From NCBI GenBank assembly GCA_031255615.1, contig JAIRSD010000128.1, forward strand, positions 1 through 8,168: a stretch of DNA of 8,168 nt, written 5' to 3'. A program made the position numbers and the translations under genes. The notes under the pieces are model-generated. The model saw only the letters and a list, made by a program, of their open reading frames with translations. It was not told the DNA's origin and did not search any database. Origin of the DNA: Treponema sp. (GTDB lineage: Bacteria; Spirochaetota; Spirochaetia; Treponematales; Breznakiellaceae). Positions 1 to 4,986 of the stretch are shown in pieces. Positions within the stretch are counted from its first letter, which is position 1, and each line of letters opens with the position of its first letter.

Positions 1-87
1 TCTGATAAACCGTTCTTCCAGCCGGAGGGAATGAAAATCCAGCCCCGCAAATTCTTTTTCCATATCGAAACTTTTCCCCTGCGCCAT
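1..87 (-). CDS. Partial gene, N-terminus resembling IS4-family transposase
   Basis: An open frame starts at ATG 87 on the minus strand and runs off the left edge after 29 codons. A strong Shine-Dalgarno run (GGGAGGGG, 91-98) ends three bases before the ATG, which supports it as a real start. The visible peptide contains EFAGLDFHSLRLEERFIR at residues 12-29. The pattern (acidic/aromatic residue, small residues, D-F/L, then an R-L-x-x-R-F basic helix) resembles the N-terminal DNA-binding segment of IS4-family (Tn5-like) transposases, where a G-A-D-L-G-D-x-R-x-x-R-L motif is usual. That is a pattern match on under 30 residues, so the gene call is fairly safe but the transposase identity is tentative. 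The leader inverted repeat at 94-120 is typical of insertion sequences of that family and adds some weight. No catalytic residues are in view. Confidence 0.5.
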   Translation of the reverse strand, partial: MAQGKSFDMEKEFAGLDFHSLRLEERFIR

Positions 88-93
88 ATTCCC

Positions 94-129
94 CTCCCAA
101 AGTTTCCGGCTGTTTGGGAGAGTGTAGCA
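94..129 (-). promoter_or_regulatory. Leader with SD-sequestering inverted repeat and possible extended -10
   Basis: CTCCCAAA (94-101) and TTTGGGAG (113-120) form a perfect 8-bp inverted repeat with an 11-base loop. On the minus strand the distal arm overlaps the Shine-Dalgarno run of the partial gene at 1-87, so a transcript containing both arms would hide the ribosome binding site. Immediately upstream on the minus strand is TGCTACACT (complement of 121-129), a plausible extended -10 element. A start about seven bases further on would fall inside the proximal arm, so the native transcript could not form the full hairpin. A further dyad, CACAAA (128-133) with TTTGTG (143-148), overlaps the -10. 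A TTGACC word (149-154, minus) lies 22 bases from the -10 hexamer, too far for a normal -35. This is inference from sequence only. Confidence 0.4.
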
Positions 130-446
130 CAAATGGGAGAATTTTGTGGGTCAAGTTTAGTGCTTGCGGCGGGGATTATTTATTGAACAATTTGGGCATT
201 TACGTTTTTTATATACGTTTACATCTACATAACTAAGCAATCGCGAAACAGCCGGGTAGGTTCCGCTTCGCCCCCGGCCCGCATCGCATTGCGGGGATCC
301 CCAGCCGAACCGTGCCATGGAACGGCGGGGGATTAGGCGGAGGCGGACCGGCAGGGAAGCGGGCCGGCGGTTTCAGCAGGCGGCGGGACGCCGTTTCACG
401 CCTGCGCGGCGCCGCCGCCCGCCCCGCCCCTCCGGGCCAGGCCAGC
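130..446. other. Gene-free stretch: AT-rich segment then GC-rich hairpins
   Basis: I see no convincing gene here. Bases 165-240 are AT-rich, the opposite of most of the window, and could be the terminal region of the suspected insertion sequence; no end repeat can be fixed without the other end. From about 237 the sequence becomes GC-rich and foldable: GGTTC (259-263) pairs with GAACC (307-311), CCCGC (278-282) pairs with GCGGG (291-295), and GGGGATCCCC (293-302) is a palindrome. The word ATCGCGAAAC (240-249) recurs in the last hairpin of repeat copy A (1403-1412), and the following CAGCCGG recurs in copy C (8054-8060), so this may be a decayed relative of that repeat family. GCAGGCG (376-382) pairs with CGCCTGC (399-405) downstream of the protease gene, but no T-run follows, so I do not call a terminator. 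Confidence 0.45.
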
Positions 447-1166
447 TCAGAGTTCCTCGCCCTTGAGACCGGTCCGGATGGTCAGCAGGGAGGACCCCAG
501 GGCGCAAAGGGCCGCCAGAATCGCCATGACCGCCATAACCCCGGAATTGCGGATCATCAGGTTGTAGGTCCCGTGGATGGCGACGGCGGAAAGAAAGCGC
601 ATAAGGAAAGGAAAAAAACCCCGCTTCCACCCGGCGAGGGCCGCCCCCACCCGCTCCCCGCAGGCCCCGTGCAGAGGGGCGGACGTAACGGTCCGCAGCA
701 AGGCGACCCCCGCATCGGAGGCCCCATAGGCGGCGCCCTCCACCAGCGCAAAGCCCAGCCCGGCGACCAAACCGGCGGCGCTGCCCCGCAGCATCGCGTT
801 TTCCCCCTTAATCCCGGCCAGCGGAAAGAGCGGCAGGAAAACAAGCAGCCTGGACAACTCCTCCATAGCGGCGATACGGCAGAACGTAGAGAACAGCAGC
901 CCCCCAAGCCCCCCCCAGGCCCCGGCCCCCGACACCAGAGAAACCAGCGCCTGCAGCACCAGCGCGGCAAACATAGACGCCCCGCCGCCAACCAGAAACA
1001 GAAGGAACCACCCGGTAGAAATGGGACACCGGGCAAAACTATACCACAGGAAAAGGAACACCACCGGCAGGGCGGAGGTCAGAATAAGCGTCAGAAGAAC
1101 CGGCAGACTATGCACCATTCCAGCATAACCGATAACGTCCGGTTCGGCGAGGCGCAAAGGCCCCAA
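447..1166 (-). CDS. PrsW-type intramembrane protease family protein
   Basis: This is a 239-residue polytopic membrane protein with about six hydrophobic segments. It carries the PrsW-family marks in order (numbered from the TTG start): M-E-E-L-S-R at 101-106 (the glutamate pair E102/E103), G-L-G-F-A-L-V-E at 136-143, a first histidine in P-L-H-G at 166 and a second in I-H-G-T-Y-N at 198. In the family these polar residues lie in or near membrane helices and are thought to form the active site; Bacillus PrsW cleaves a membrane anti-sigma factor, while other members are uncharacterised. The substrate here is unknown and no anti-sigma gene is adjacent. The start is uncertain: TTG at 1166 has a GGGGG run at about the right distance, whereas ATG at 1118 gives 223 residues beginning just before the first hydrophobic segment. 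An inside G8 tract (909-916 on the plus strand reads C8) is present. The long plus-strand open frame opposite it is a shadow. Confidence 0.8.
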   Translation of the reverse strand: MGPLRLAEPDVIGYAGMVHSLPVLLTLILTSALPVVFLFLWYSFARCPISTGWFLLFLVGGGASMFAALVLQALVSLVSGAGAWGGLGGLLFSTFCRIAAMEELSRLLVFLPLFPLAGIKGENAMLRGSAAGLVAGLGFALVEGAAYGASDAGVALLRTVTSAPLHGACGERVGAALAGWKRGFFPFLMRFLSAVAIHGTYNLMIRNSGVMAVMAILAALCALGSSLLTIRTGLKGEEL

Positions 1167-1527
1167 AACGCCCCCGATACCGCCGAAAGGCCGCGTATCA
1201 AGTTATGAGGGCGGTTCTTTTTGGGCGCATCCCCGCCTGCGGCGGGGACCGGGCTATCCGCTCCAACAAAAACCCTGCGGGTTTTTGTTCCGCTCCTATC
1301 CCTTGCGCGGCCCGCCCATGGCCTCCCTGCCATGGGCGGGCTTGGGGTTTTTGCTCCGCAAAAACCCAGCGATCCTCCCCGCCGTGTGGAGTTTCGCGAT
1401 CCATCGCGAAACTCCTAAACCACGAAAGCGCACCCGGGCGAACTGCGGCCCGCCAGCTGCACGAAAGAATAAACGCTCCCCGCCCTCCTGTTCCCTTTTT
1501 GCGGACTATGCCCTAGCATGGCGAAGC
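1167..1527. other. Intergenic gap holding repeat copy A and the repair-gene leader
   Basis: No gene is supported. Bases 1218-1415 are the hairpin mosaic annotated separately. Bases 1416-1527 lead up to the alkyltransferase-like gene; I see no clear promoter or strong ribosome binding site there. TTGATA on the minus strand (1196-1201) could serve as a weak -35 for the protease gene if that gene starts at ATG 1118, but the matching -10 is poor. The short open frames across this stretch encode arginine-, proline- and cysteine-rich peptides produced by reading the repeats and are not credible proteins. Confidence 0.5.
1218..1415 (+). repeat. Modular hairpin repeat, copy A
   Basis: Fixed words alternate with hairpins. 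In order: TTTTTGGGCGCAT (1218-1230); hairpin CCCCGCC/GGCGGGG (1231-1247, loop TGC); CCGGGCTATCCGCTCCAA (1249-1266); hairpin AACAAAAACCC/GGGTTTTTGTT (1265-1289, loop TGC); CCGCTCCTATCCCTTGCGC (1290-1308); hairpin GCCCGCCCATGGC/GCCATGGGCGGGC (1310-1341, loop CTCCCT, 13 perfect pairs); TTGGGG, then hairpin GGGTTTTTGC/GCAAAAACCC (1345-1367, loop TCC). A final 13-bp hairpin GGAGTTTCGCGAT/ATCGCGAAACTCC lies at 1388-1415. The fixed words recur in copies B (inverted, 3031-3206) and C (7890-8041), while the hairpin arms do not. Copy A separates the protease gene from the repair gene. Function unknown; not a recognised named family. Confidence 0.85.
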
Positions 1528-1842
1528 ATGACCGAATCCACCCGCAGAATAATCGAAACCCTCCGGGCGGTTCCCCGGGGAAGGATCTCCTCGTACCGGG
1601 ACATCGCCCGGGCGGCGGGGCTTCCCAACGGGGCCCGCCAGGTGGTCCGGGTGCTCCACTCCATGGCGGAAAAATACCGCCTTCCCTGGCACCGGATCAT
1701 CCGGGCCGACGGTTCGGTGGCCCTGGAAGGCCCCGGCAGGGAACTGCAAATCGCCCTGCTCCGGGCCGAAGGAGTTGAGGTCTCCAGCCGGGGCAGGGTG
1801 GACATGGAAACCTACGGCTGGCTGTCCGGCGGGGAAAGCTAG
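1528..1842 (+). CDS. Alkyltransferase-like (ATL) DNA-repair protein
   Basis: This 104-residue protein matches the DNA-binding domain of O6-alkylguanine-DNA alkyltransferases: P-R-G-R-I-S-S-Y-R-D-I-A (16-27), then G-A-R-Q-V-V (36-41), then P-W-H-R-I-I (53-58). The catalytic cysteine of the P-C-H-R motif is replaced by tryptophan (W54), the defining mark of ATL proteins. These bind O6-alkylguanine, flip it out and hand the lesion to nucleotide excision repair rather than removing the alkyl group. Y23 and R38 fall where the family has its phosphate-contacting tyrosine and arginine finger. Length is normal for a stand-alone ATL. ATG 1528 is chosen because the frame upstream is repeat-derived sequence with no family similarity; its ribosome binding site (GGCGA) is weak. 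The gene converges on the tRNA methyltransferase gene with a 38-base gap and is preceded by repeat copy A. Confidence 0.9.
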   Translation: MTESTRRIIETLRAVPRGRISSYRDIARAAGLPNGARQVVRVLHSMAEKYRLPWHRIIRADGSVALEGPGRELQIALLRAEGVEVSSRGRVDMETYGWLSGGES

Positions 1843-1864
1843 GAAGCCCCGCTCTGGGCGGCCT

Positions 1865-1890
1865 GCCGGGACGGACGGCGTCAGTTTTTT
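1865..1890 (+). terminator. Weak possible intrinsic terminator of the ATL gene
   Basis: A short GC stem, GCCG (1865-1868) with CGGC (1876-1879), is followed five bases later by six T residues (1885-1890). The T-run lies in the last codons of the converging methyltransferase gene. The stem is short and the T-run is not adjacent, so this is a weak call. Confidence 0.3.
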
Positions 1891-2675
1891 TCCGCGCCCC
1901 GGCGGGCAAGCCGGGCGGCTTTCGCAAAGATACCCTCCAGGTACGTTCCCTCCCGTTCGGAAAGGCCGGCCCGGGATATAAGATCCCGGATGAACCGGGC
2001 CTGCTCCTCCCGTCCGGGGTGGCGGTAAAAGCCCAGGGCCTCCAGATTTCCCACAATCGAGGCGGTCAGCAGATCTGCCCGGCGGCGGTTCAGGGGTTCC
2101 CAGGCCCCCTTAACCGGGGCCGGCCCTTCCCCCTCCGGCGGGAGGGCGGCGGAGTCCGGCGCGTTTTCCCGCGCCTCCGGCCCCAGGGCCCGGAACAGCT
2201 CGTAGCCGTAGATCTGGACCGCGTGGGAAAGATTAAGGGAAGGAAAGAGGCCGGATACGGGAACATGGGAGGCGATATTGCAGAGAGCCAGTTCCCCGTC
2301 GTCCAGGCCGCTGCGCTCGTTGCCGAAGGCCAGGGCGGCCCTTCCCCCTTTGTCCCGCAGCCACCGGGCAAGGTCCCGGCAGTCCATGGTAACGTTTTTC
2401 CGCCTCCGGCCCCGCCGGCGGGTGGTCCCCGCCAGGACCGCGCAGTCTGCCGCGGCCTCCGCCAGGGTTTCAAAATATTCCGCCTCCTCCCAAATACCGG
2501 CGGCATGGACCGCCCGGGACCGAATTTCTCCTTCGACCGGGAGCAGATCGGCCCGGGAGAGGCCGGTAATCCGCAGCCGGGAAAGGCCCATGTTCATCAT
2601 GGCCCGGCAAACCGCCCCAATATTGCCCGCATCGGAGGGCCGGCAGAGGATGATAACTATTTCCCTCAGTTTCAT
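1881..2675 (-). CDS. trmJ: TrmJ/SpoU-family tRNA 2'-O-methyltransferase
   Basis: This 264-residue protein is a SPOUT-class (SpoU) RNA methyltransferase, using S-adenosylmethionine to methylate a ribose 2'-OH. Motif 1 is at 12-30 (R-P-S-D-A-G-N-I-G-A-V-C-R-A-M-M-N-M-G, with N18 and R24). Motif 2, F-G-N-E-R-S-G-L, is at 117-124. Motif 3, P-S-L-N-L-S-H-A-V-Q-I-Y, is at 145-156. These form the knotted cofactor site. The C-terminal helical part (about 198-258) ends in the R-A-G-L-S-E-x-E-x-x-x-L-x-G-I-F pattern typical of TrmJ, which modifies position 32 of tRNA. Related SpoU enzymes have other targets, so the exact nucleotide is inferred. A low-complexity Pro/Glu/Ala linker (168-190) joins the domains. 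ATG 2675 is the only sensible start, though it lacks a clear Shine-Dalgarno sequence. The gene faces away from the STAS operon and shares the long gap with it. Confidence 0.85.
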   Translation of the reverse strand: MKLREIVIILCRPSDAGNIGAVCRAMMNMGLSRLRITGLSRADLLPVEGEIRSRAVHAAGIWEEAEYFETLAEAAADCAVLAGTTRRRGRRRKNVTMDCRDLARWLRDKGGRAALAFGNERSGLDDGELALCNIASHVPVSGLFPSLNLSHAVQIYGYELFRALGPEARENAPDSAALPPEGEGPAPVKGAWEPLNRRRADLLTASIVGNLEALGFYRHPGREEQARFIRDLISRAGLSEREGTYLEGIFAKAARLARRGAEKN

Positions 2676-2746
2676 GGTAAGAATGTTCTCTGATCATCGG
2701 AAATTTGTCATTGCAAAAAAAACGAAAAAAACATATAGTAATCAGA

Positions 2747-2776
2747 GTTGTTCAAAAAATTCAGTTTTTGAACAAC
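2747..2776. repeat. 12-bp perfect hairpin with GTTGTTCAA arms
   Basis: GTTGTTCAAAAA (2747-2758) pairs perfectly with TTTTTGAACAAC (2765-2776) around the loop ATTCAG. It is AT-richer than its surroundings. It lies upstream of the methyltransferase gene and could be in its leader, a bidirectional terminator-like element, or a small dispersed repeat. The core GTTCAA/TTGAAC recurs in the hairpin at 2836-2866, and TTGAACAA occurs singly at 183-190. Confidence 0.75.
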
Positions 2777-2793
2777 AACCGCTTAAAAACGAA

Positions 2794-2828
2794 GAAAACC
2801 TGGATTTCTTCGGGGGACCCAGGTTTTC
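2794..2828. repeat. 10-bp hairpin GAAAACCTGG/CCAGGTTTTC
   Basis: GAAAACCTGG (2794-2803) pairs perfectly with CCAGGTTTTC (2819-2828) over a 15-base loop. It is the middle of three consecutive hairpins. No adjacent T-run of useful length follows on either strand beyond the four T in the arm, so terminator function is possible but not shown. Confidence 0.65.
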
Positions 2829-2835
2829 GCAAGAC

Positions 2836-2866
2836 GTGTTCAATAACCAACCGGGTTGTTGAACAC
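2836..2866. repeat. Hairpin with GTGTTCAA/TTGAACAC arms
   Basis: GTGTTCAA (2836-2843) pairs with TTGAACAC (2859-2866). The stem continues through a T-G wobble (2844/2858) into AACC/GGTT (2845-2848 with 2854-2857), giving 13 pairs around a five-base loop. Because the arms share GTTCAA/TTGAAC with the hairpin at 2747-2776, the two could also cross-pair. Confidence 0.7.
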
Positions 2867-3030
2867 ATCCAATATGCGGCCCCTGTGGGGGATCAAACGG
2901 CGGGTCCGGGGGCTTTTCGCGGGGGCGGCTCTCCGGATTGGGGGTGTTCTGTTTACCCCGGTCCGTTCCGGTTTGGGGTACGCCGGGCCGCCGCCCCATC
3001 CGCGGTCGAAAAGGGCCGGGAACAGCGAAA

Positions 3031-3206
3031 GGCGGACAGCCGCGGGGACGCGGCTGTCCGCCCGCGCAAGGGATAGGAGGGGTGCGAAGCAGACCCGGCG
3101 CGGAGGGCCGGAGGCGAAGCCGGAGCCCTGGCAACCTCCGGTTGCCTTGATAGCCCGGTTTTTTGCGGTCCGCCGCAGGCGAGATCCGCAAAAAATGCGC
3201 CCAAAA
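3031..3206 (-). repeat. Modular hairpin repeat, copy B (inverted)
   Basis: Read on the minus strand this copy has the same fixed words in the same order as copies A and C: TTTTGGGCGCAT (3195-3206), CCGGGCTATC (3149-3158), CTCCTATCCCTTGCGC (3064-3079). Between the first two is a nested hairpin: TTTTTTGCGG (3159-3168) pairs with CCGCAAAAAA (3186-3195), with CGCC/GGCG inside (3171-3181). After the second word is GGCAACC/GGTTGCC (3130-3146), then extra GC-rich folded sequence (about 3080-3128) absent from the other copies. After the third word is a 14-bp perfect hairpin, GGCGGACAGCCGCG/CGCGGCTGTCCGCC (3031-3062). The CGCTCCAA tail of the second word in copies A and C is missing here. Confidence 0.85.
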
Positions 3207-3262
3207 GGGACTCGGCATGGGGGGTCCGCTAAACCGGGAATTGCCGTTTCGGTCGTTTCAGT

Positions 3263-3291
3263 TTGACAAAGACTTTCCAAACTATTAAGAT
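3263..3291 (+). promoter_or_regulatory. Sigma-70-like promoter of the STAS-PspA operon
   Basis: TTGACA (3263-3268) is a perfect -35 hexamer. TAAGAT (3286-3291) lies after a 17-base spacer and matches four of six -10 positions. The stretch around the -10 is AT-rich and sits directly downstream of GC-rich repeat copy B. Transcription would begin near 3298, giving a leader of about 40 bases before ATG 3340, with AAGGA (3329-3333) as ribosome binding site. Confidence 0.65.
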
Positions 3292-3339
3292 ACGAAATAT
3301 TATCCGTCAATGAAGGGCGGGTTGGGTTAAGGATGCGCC

Positions 3340-3888
3340 ATGGCTAATAATGACATAATCCCTGGTTTTGACGATGAAAAGGATGAAAGCCTCAAAATAC
3401 AAATCCAGAAAGCAGACGGGGTCGAGGGTTGTTTGATTCTCTATTTGAATGGATATATCGATACGTACAATTCAAATTACTTCCAGAAGCGTATTTCAAA
3501 GGCGATTGAAAAGGGGTTTACCAAACTTATCTTCCAGTGCAACGGGCTAAACTATGTTTCTTCCACCGGCATCGGGTCCTTTACGGCTTTCCTGAAGTCC
3601 GTGAAACCCCGGGGCGGAGATCTGGTGCTGCTGGAAATCCAGCCGAAGGTCTACGAGGTGTTCCAGCTTCTCGGGTTTTCCCAGTTTTTCAATATTCGGG
3701 AGAGTCTGGACGAATCGGTGAATTTTTTCCAGGCCGGTCTCGCGGAGGCCGTTTCGCTGTTTCCCAAGGTGTTTGCCTGTCCTATCTGCAACAAAAAACT
3801 TAAGGCCCTTAAGCCGGGCCGGTTTCGTTGTTCCGAGTGCAAAACTATTCTCGCTATCGATAATGGAGGCCAGGTTTTTCTGGGATAA
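3340..3888 (+). CDS. STAS-domain protein with C-terminal zinc ribbon
   Basis: This 182-residue soluble protein has two parts. Residues about 17-135 form a STAS domain of the anti-sigma-factor-antagonist type. N-Y-V-S-S-T-G-I-G-S (71-80) matches the loop bearing the phosphorylated serine in SpoIIAA-like proteins, with S75 aligned to that serine and S74 in place of the usual aspartate. Residues 147-167 carry C-P-I-C and C-S-E-C (C147, C150, C164, C167), a four-cysteine zinc ribbon. Known STAS proteins of this class are switched by a serine kinase and phosphatase and bind a partner when dephosphorylated; neither enzyme is encoded here. ATG 3340 has a good ribosome binding site (AAGGA, six bases away). 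Only three bases separate its stop from the pspA-like start, so the two genes are co-transcribed. Base composition is more AT-rich than in the other genes, which may reflect high expression or a different origin. Confidence 0.8.
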   Translation: MANNDIIPGFDDEKDESLKIQIQKADGVEGCLILYLNGYIDTYNSNYFQKRISKAIEKGFTKLIFQCNGLNYVSSTGIGSFTAFLKSVKPRGGDLVLLEIQPKVYEVFQLLGFSQFFNIRESLDESVNFFQAGLAEAVSLFPKVFACPICNKKLKALKPGRFRCSECKTILAIDNGGQVFLG

Positions 3889-3891
3889 GGC

Positions 3892-4587
3892 ATGGGTATT
3901 TTCGCCAGGTTAAAAACGCTTGTTTCTGCCAATATAAACCATCTGATCAATAAGGCCGAAAAGCCGGAAAAGATGTTGAATCAGCTTATCATTGATATGA
4001 ACACCCAGCTTATCGAGTCCAAAAAAGCGGTGGCCCAGGCCATCGCGGATGAAAAGCGGCTGGAACGGGAGATGAACAGCCAGCTAAACCAATCGGCGGA
4101 ATGGGAGCGGAAGGCTATGCTGGCGGTGGAGAAGGGCCAAGACGATCTGGCCAAAGAGGCGCTGCTCCGCAAGCAGGAAAACGACAACGCCGCGCTGGAG
4201 TACCGGAAACAATGGGAGGCCCAGCACGAGGCGGTGGGGAAACTGAAGAATTCCCTTAAAGAGCTTTCCGACAAGATCGAGAAGGCCCAGCGGCAGAAGA
4301 ACCTGCTTATCGCCCGGGCGAAGCGGGCGGAGGCCCAGCAAAAGATTCAGGATACTATTTCGAATGTGTCGGGAAATCGCAGCGCCTTCGACGCTTTTGA
4401 CCGGATGGCCCAAAAGGTGGATCAGATGGAGGCCCAGGCGGACGCCACCCAGGAACTGGAGGACTTTACCGGCAACGGCGACCTGGATAAACGTTTCGCG
4501 GAGCTGGAAAAGTCTGACGGCTCCGCGGACCGGCTGCTGCAGGATCTGAAAGACAAGATGAAGGCCCTGCCGGAGCAGCCTTCCTAA
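3892..4587 (+). CDS. pspA: PspA/IM30 family membrane-stress protein
   Basis: This 231-residue protein is almost entirely helical and charged, with long heptad-like stretches (about 25-155) rich in Glu, Lys, Gln and Ala, as in PspA/IM30/Vipp1. It begins M-G-I-F-A-R-L-K-T-L-V, an amphipathic first helix that in this family docks on the inner membrane, and continues with A-E-K-P-E-K-M-L-N-Q (22-31), close to the family pattern of D-P-x-K-M-L/I. Family members assemble into rods or rings and protect or repair stressed membranes; E. coli PspA also restrains the activator PspF, which is not seen here. Length is close to E. coli PspA and shorter than Vipp1, so no C-terminal extension is expected. 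ATG 3892 follows the STAS stop by three bases, with GGATAAGG as ribosome binding site overlapping that stop. The pairing suggests the STAS protein modulates PspA activity or senses the same stress. Confidence 0.88.
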   Translation: MGIFARLKTLVSANINHLINKAEKPEKMLNQLIIDMNTQLIESKKAVAQAIADEKRLEREMNSQLNQSAEWERKAMLAVEKGQDDLAKEALLRKQENDNAALEYRKQWEAQHEAVGKLKNSLKELSDKIEKAQRQKNLLIARAKRAEAQQKIQDTISNVSGNRSAFDAFDRMAQKVDQMEAQADATQELEDFTGNGDLDKRFAELEKSDGSADRLLQDLKDKMKALPEQPS

Positions 4588-4630
4588 GATCTTTTCCGTT
4601 CTTCCTTCGCAAGAAATACACATGTTTTCC

Positions 4631-4670
4631 ACAGGCTGAAATTTGCCGCTTTTGCGGGGGGCCTGTTTTT
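4631..4670 (+). terminator. Likely intrinsic terminator of the STAS-PspA operon
   Basis: ACAGGC (4631-4636) pairs with GCCTGT (4661-4666). A nested CCGC (4646-4649) pairs with GCGG (4654-4657) around a TTTT loop, and a run of T (4666-4670) follows directly. It lies 43 bases after the stop codon of the PspA gene, in the right place and orientation. Confidence 0.6.
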
Positions 4671-4835
4671 GATCCCGGAAAAGATGCCCCCTCCCTCCCG
4701 TTCATTTCCAGGTTTCAATCGAGGACGGCGTAATTCTTTATTCCACAAGAAATTAGAAGATTCCGCCTTTTTGCGGTTCCCCCGCCGCCCCCCCGCATTG
4801 TATGAAAAGGGATACGCATTTCCGGGCCTCCCGCA

Positions 4836-4866
4836 TTATCAACAAAGTTTTAACAAATTATCCACA
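4836..4866 (+). promoter_or_regulatory. Pair of DnaA-box-like sites
   Basis: TTATCCACA (4858-4866) is an exact match to the classical DnaA box (TTATNCACA). TTATCAACA (4836-4844) differs at one base and lies 22 bases upstream in the same orientation, about two helical turns. The patch between them is AT-rich (TTTTAACAAA). A weaker relative, TTTTCCACA (4625-4633), sits at the operon terminator. Isolated boxes occur by chance and in regulatory regions, so binding is not shown. Confidence 0.4.
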
Positions 4867-4986
4867 GGCCGGCGGGGACCGGCGGGCGGCAGCCGGTAGG
4901 GGCCGGCGGCGGCCGGGCGACGGAAGGGGCCGCGGTTCCGGGCCGCGCCTTGCATTCGCCATAAGCCCGTGTTAGGATTCTTACTA

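Larger units (their letters stand above)
2676..3339. other. Long divergent gap with hairpins, repeat copy B and a promoter
   Basis: No protein gene is supported across these 664 bases. From left to right it holds an A-rich run just upstream of the methyltransferase gene (2715-2731), where a minus-strand TATATG/TACTAT (2732-2740) is a weak -10 candidate; three consecutive hairpins (2747-2866); GC-rich unexplained sequence (2876-3020), including TACCCC (2954-2959) paired with GGGGTA (2975-2980); repeat copy B (3031-3206); and the STAS-operon promoter (3263-3291). Several open frames cross this gap on both strands, but they follow the repeats and lack family similarity, so I leave them out. Confidence 0.6.
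4588..4986. other. Intergenic gap with terminator, DnaA-like boxes and GC-rich run
   Basis: No gene is supported. It contains the operon terminator (4631-4670), C-rich tracts (4690-4800), a short AT-rich patch with DnaA-box-like sites (4836-4866), then an extremely G/C-rich run (4867-4948) built of GGCCGG/CCGGC-like words that could fold in many ways. AGGA at 4974-4977 is the ribosome binding site of the next gene. I found no convincing promoter for that gene. Confidence 0.5.

Noticed and set aside
312..1208. 298-codon open frame on the plus strand
   Set aside because: It is antisense to the PrsW-type gene and consists of Pro/Gly/Arg/Gln-rich sequence without recognisable features.
1285..1527. 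81-codon N-terminal extension of the ATL gene
   Set aside because: The extra residues come from repeat copy A and flanking DNA, and ATL proteins are normally about 100 residues.
2019..2693. 224-codon open frame on the plus strand
   Set aside because: It is the antisense shadow of the tRNA methyltransferase, which has all three SpoU motifs.
2840..3310. 156-codon minus-strand open frame in the divergent gap
   Set aside because: It runs straight through repeat copy B and its hairpins; the Arg/Pro/Cys-rich peptide is a reading of repeat DNA.
4950..4978. Promoter TTGCAT-N17-TAGGAT for the first membrane-protein gene
   Set aside because: It would start transcription at the ATG and its -10 coincides with the ribosome binding site; the hexamers are poor matches.
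4588..4986. Chromosomal replication origin
   Set aside because: Only one exact DnaA box and a few imperfect ones, with no dnaA/dnaN/gidA neighbours and no AT-rich unwinding region of useful size.
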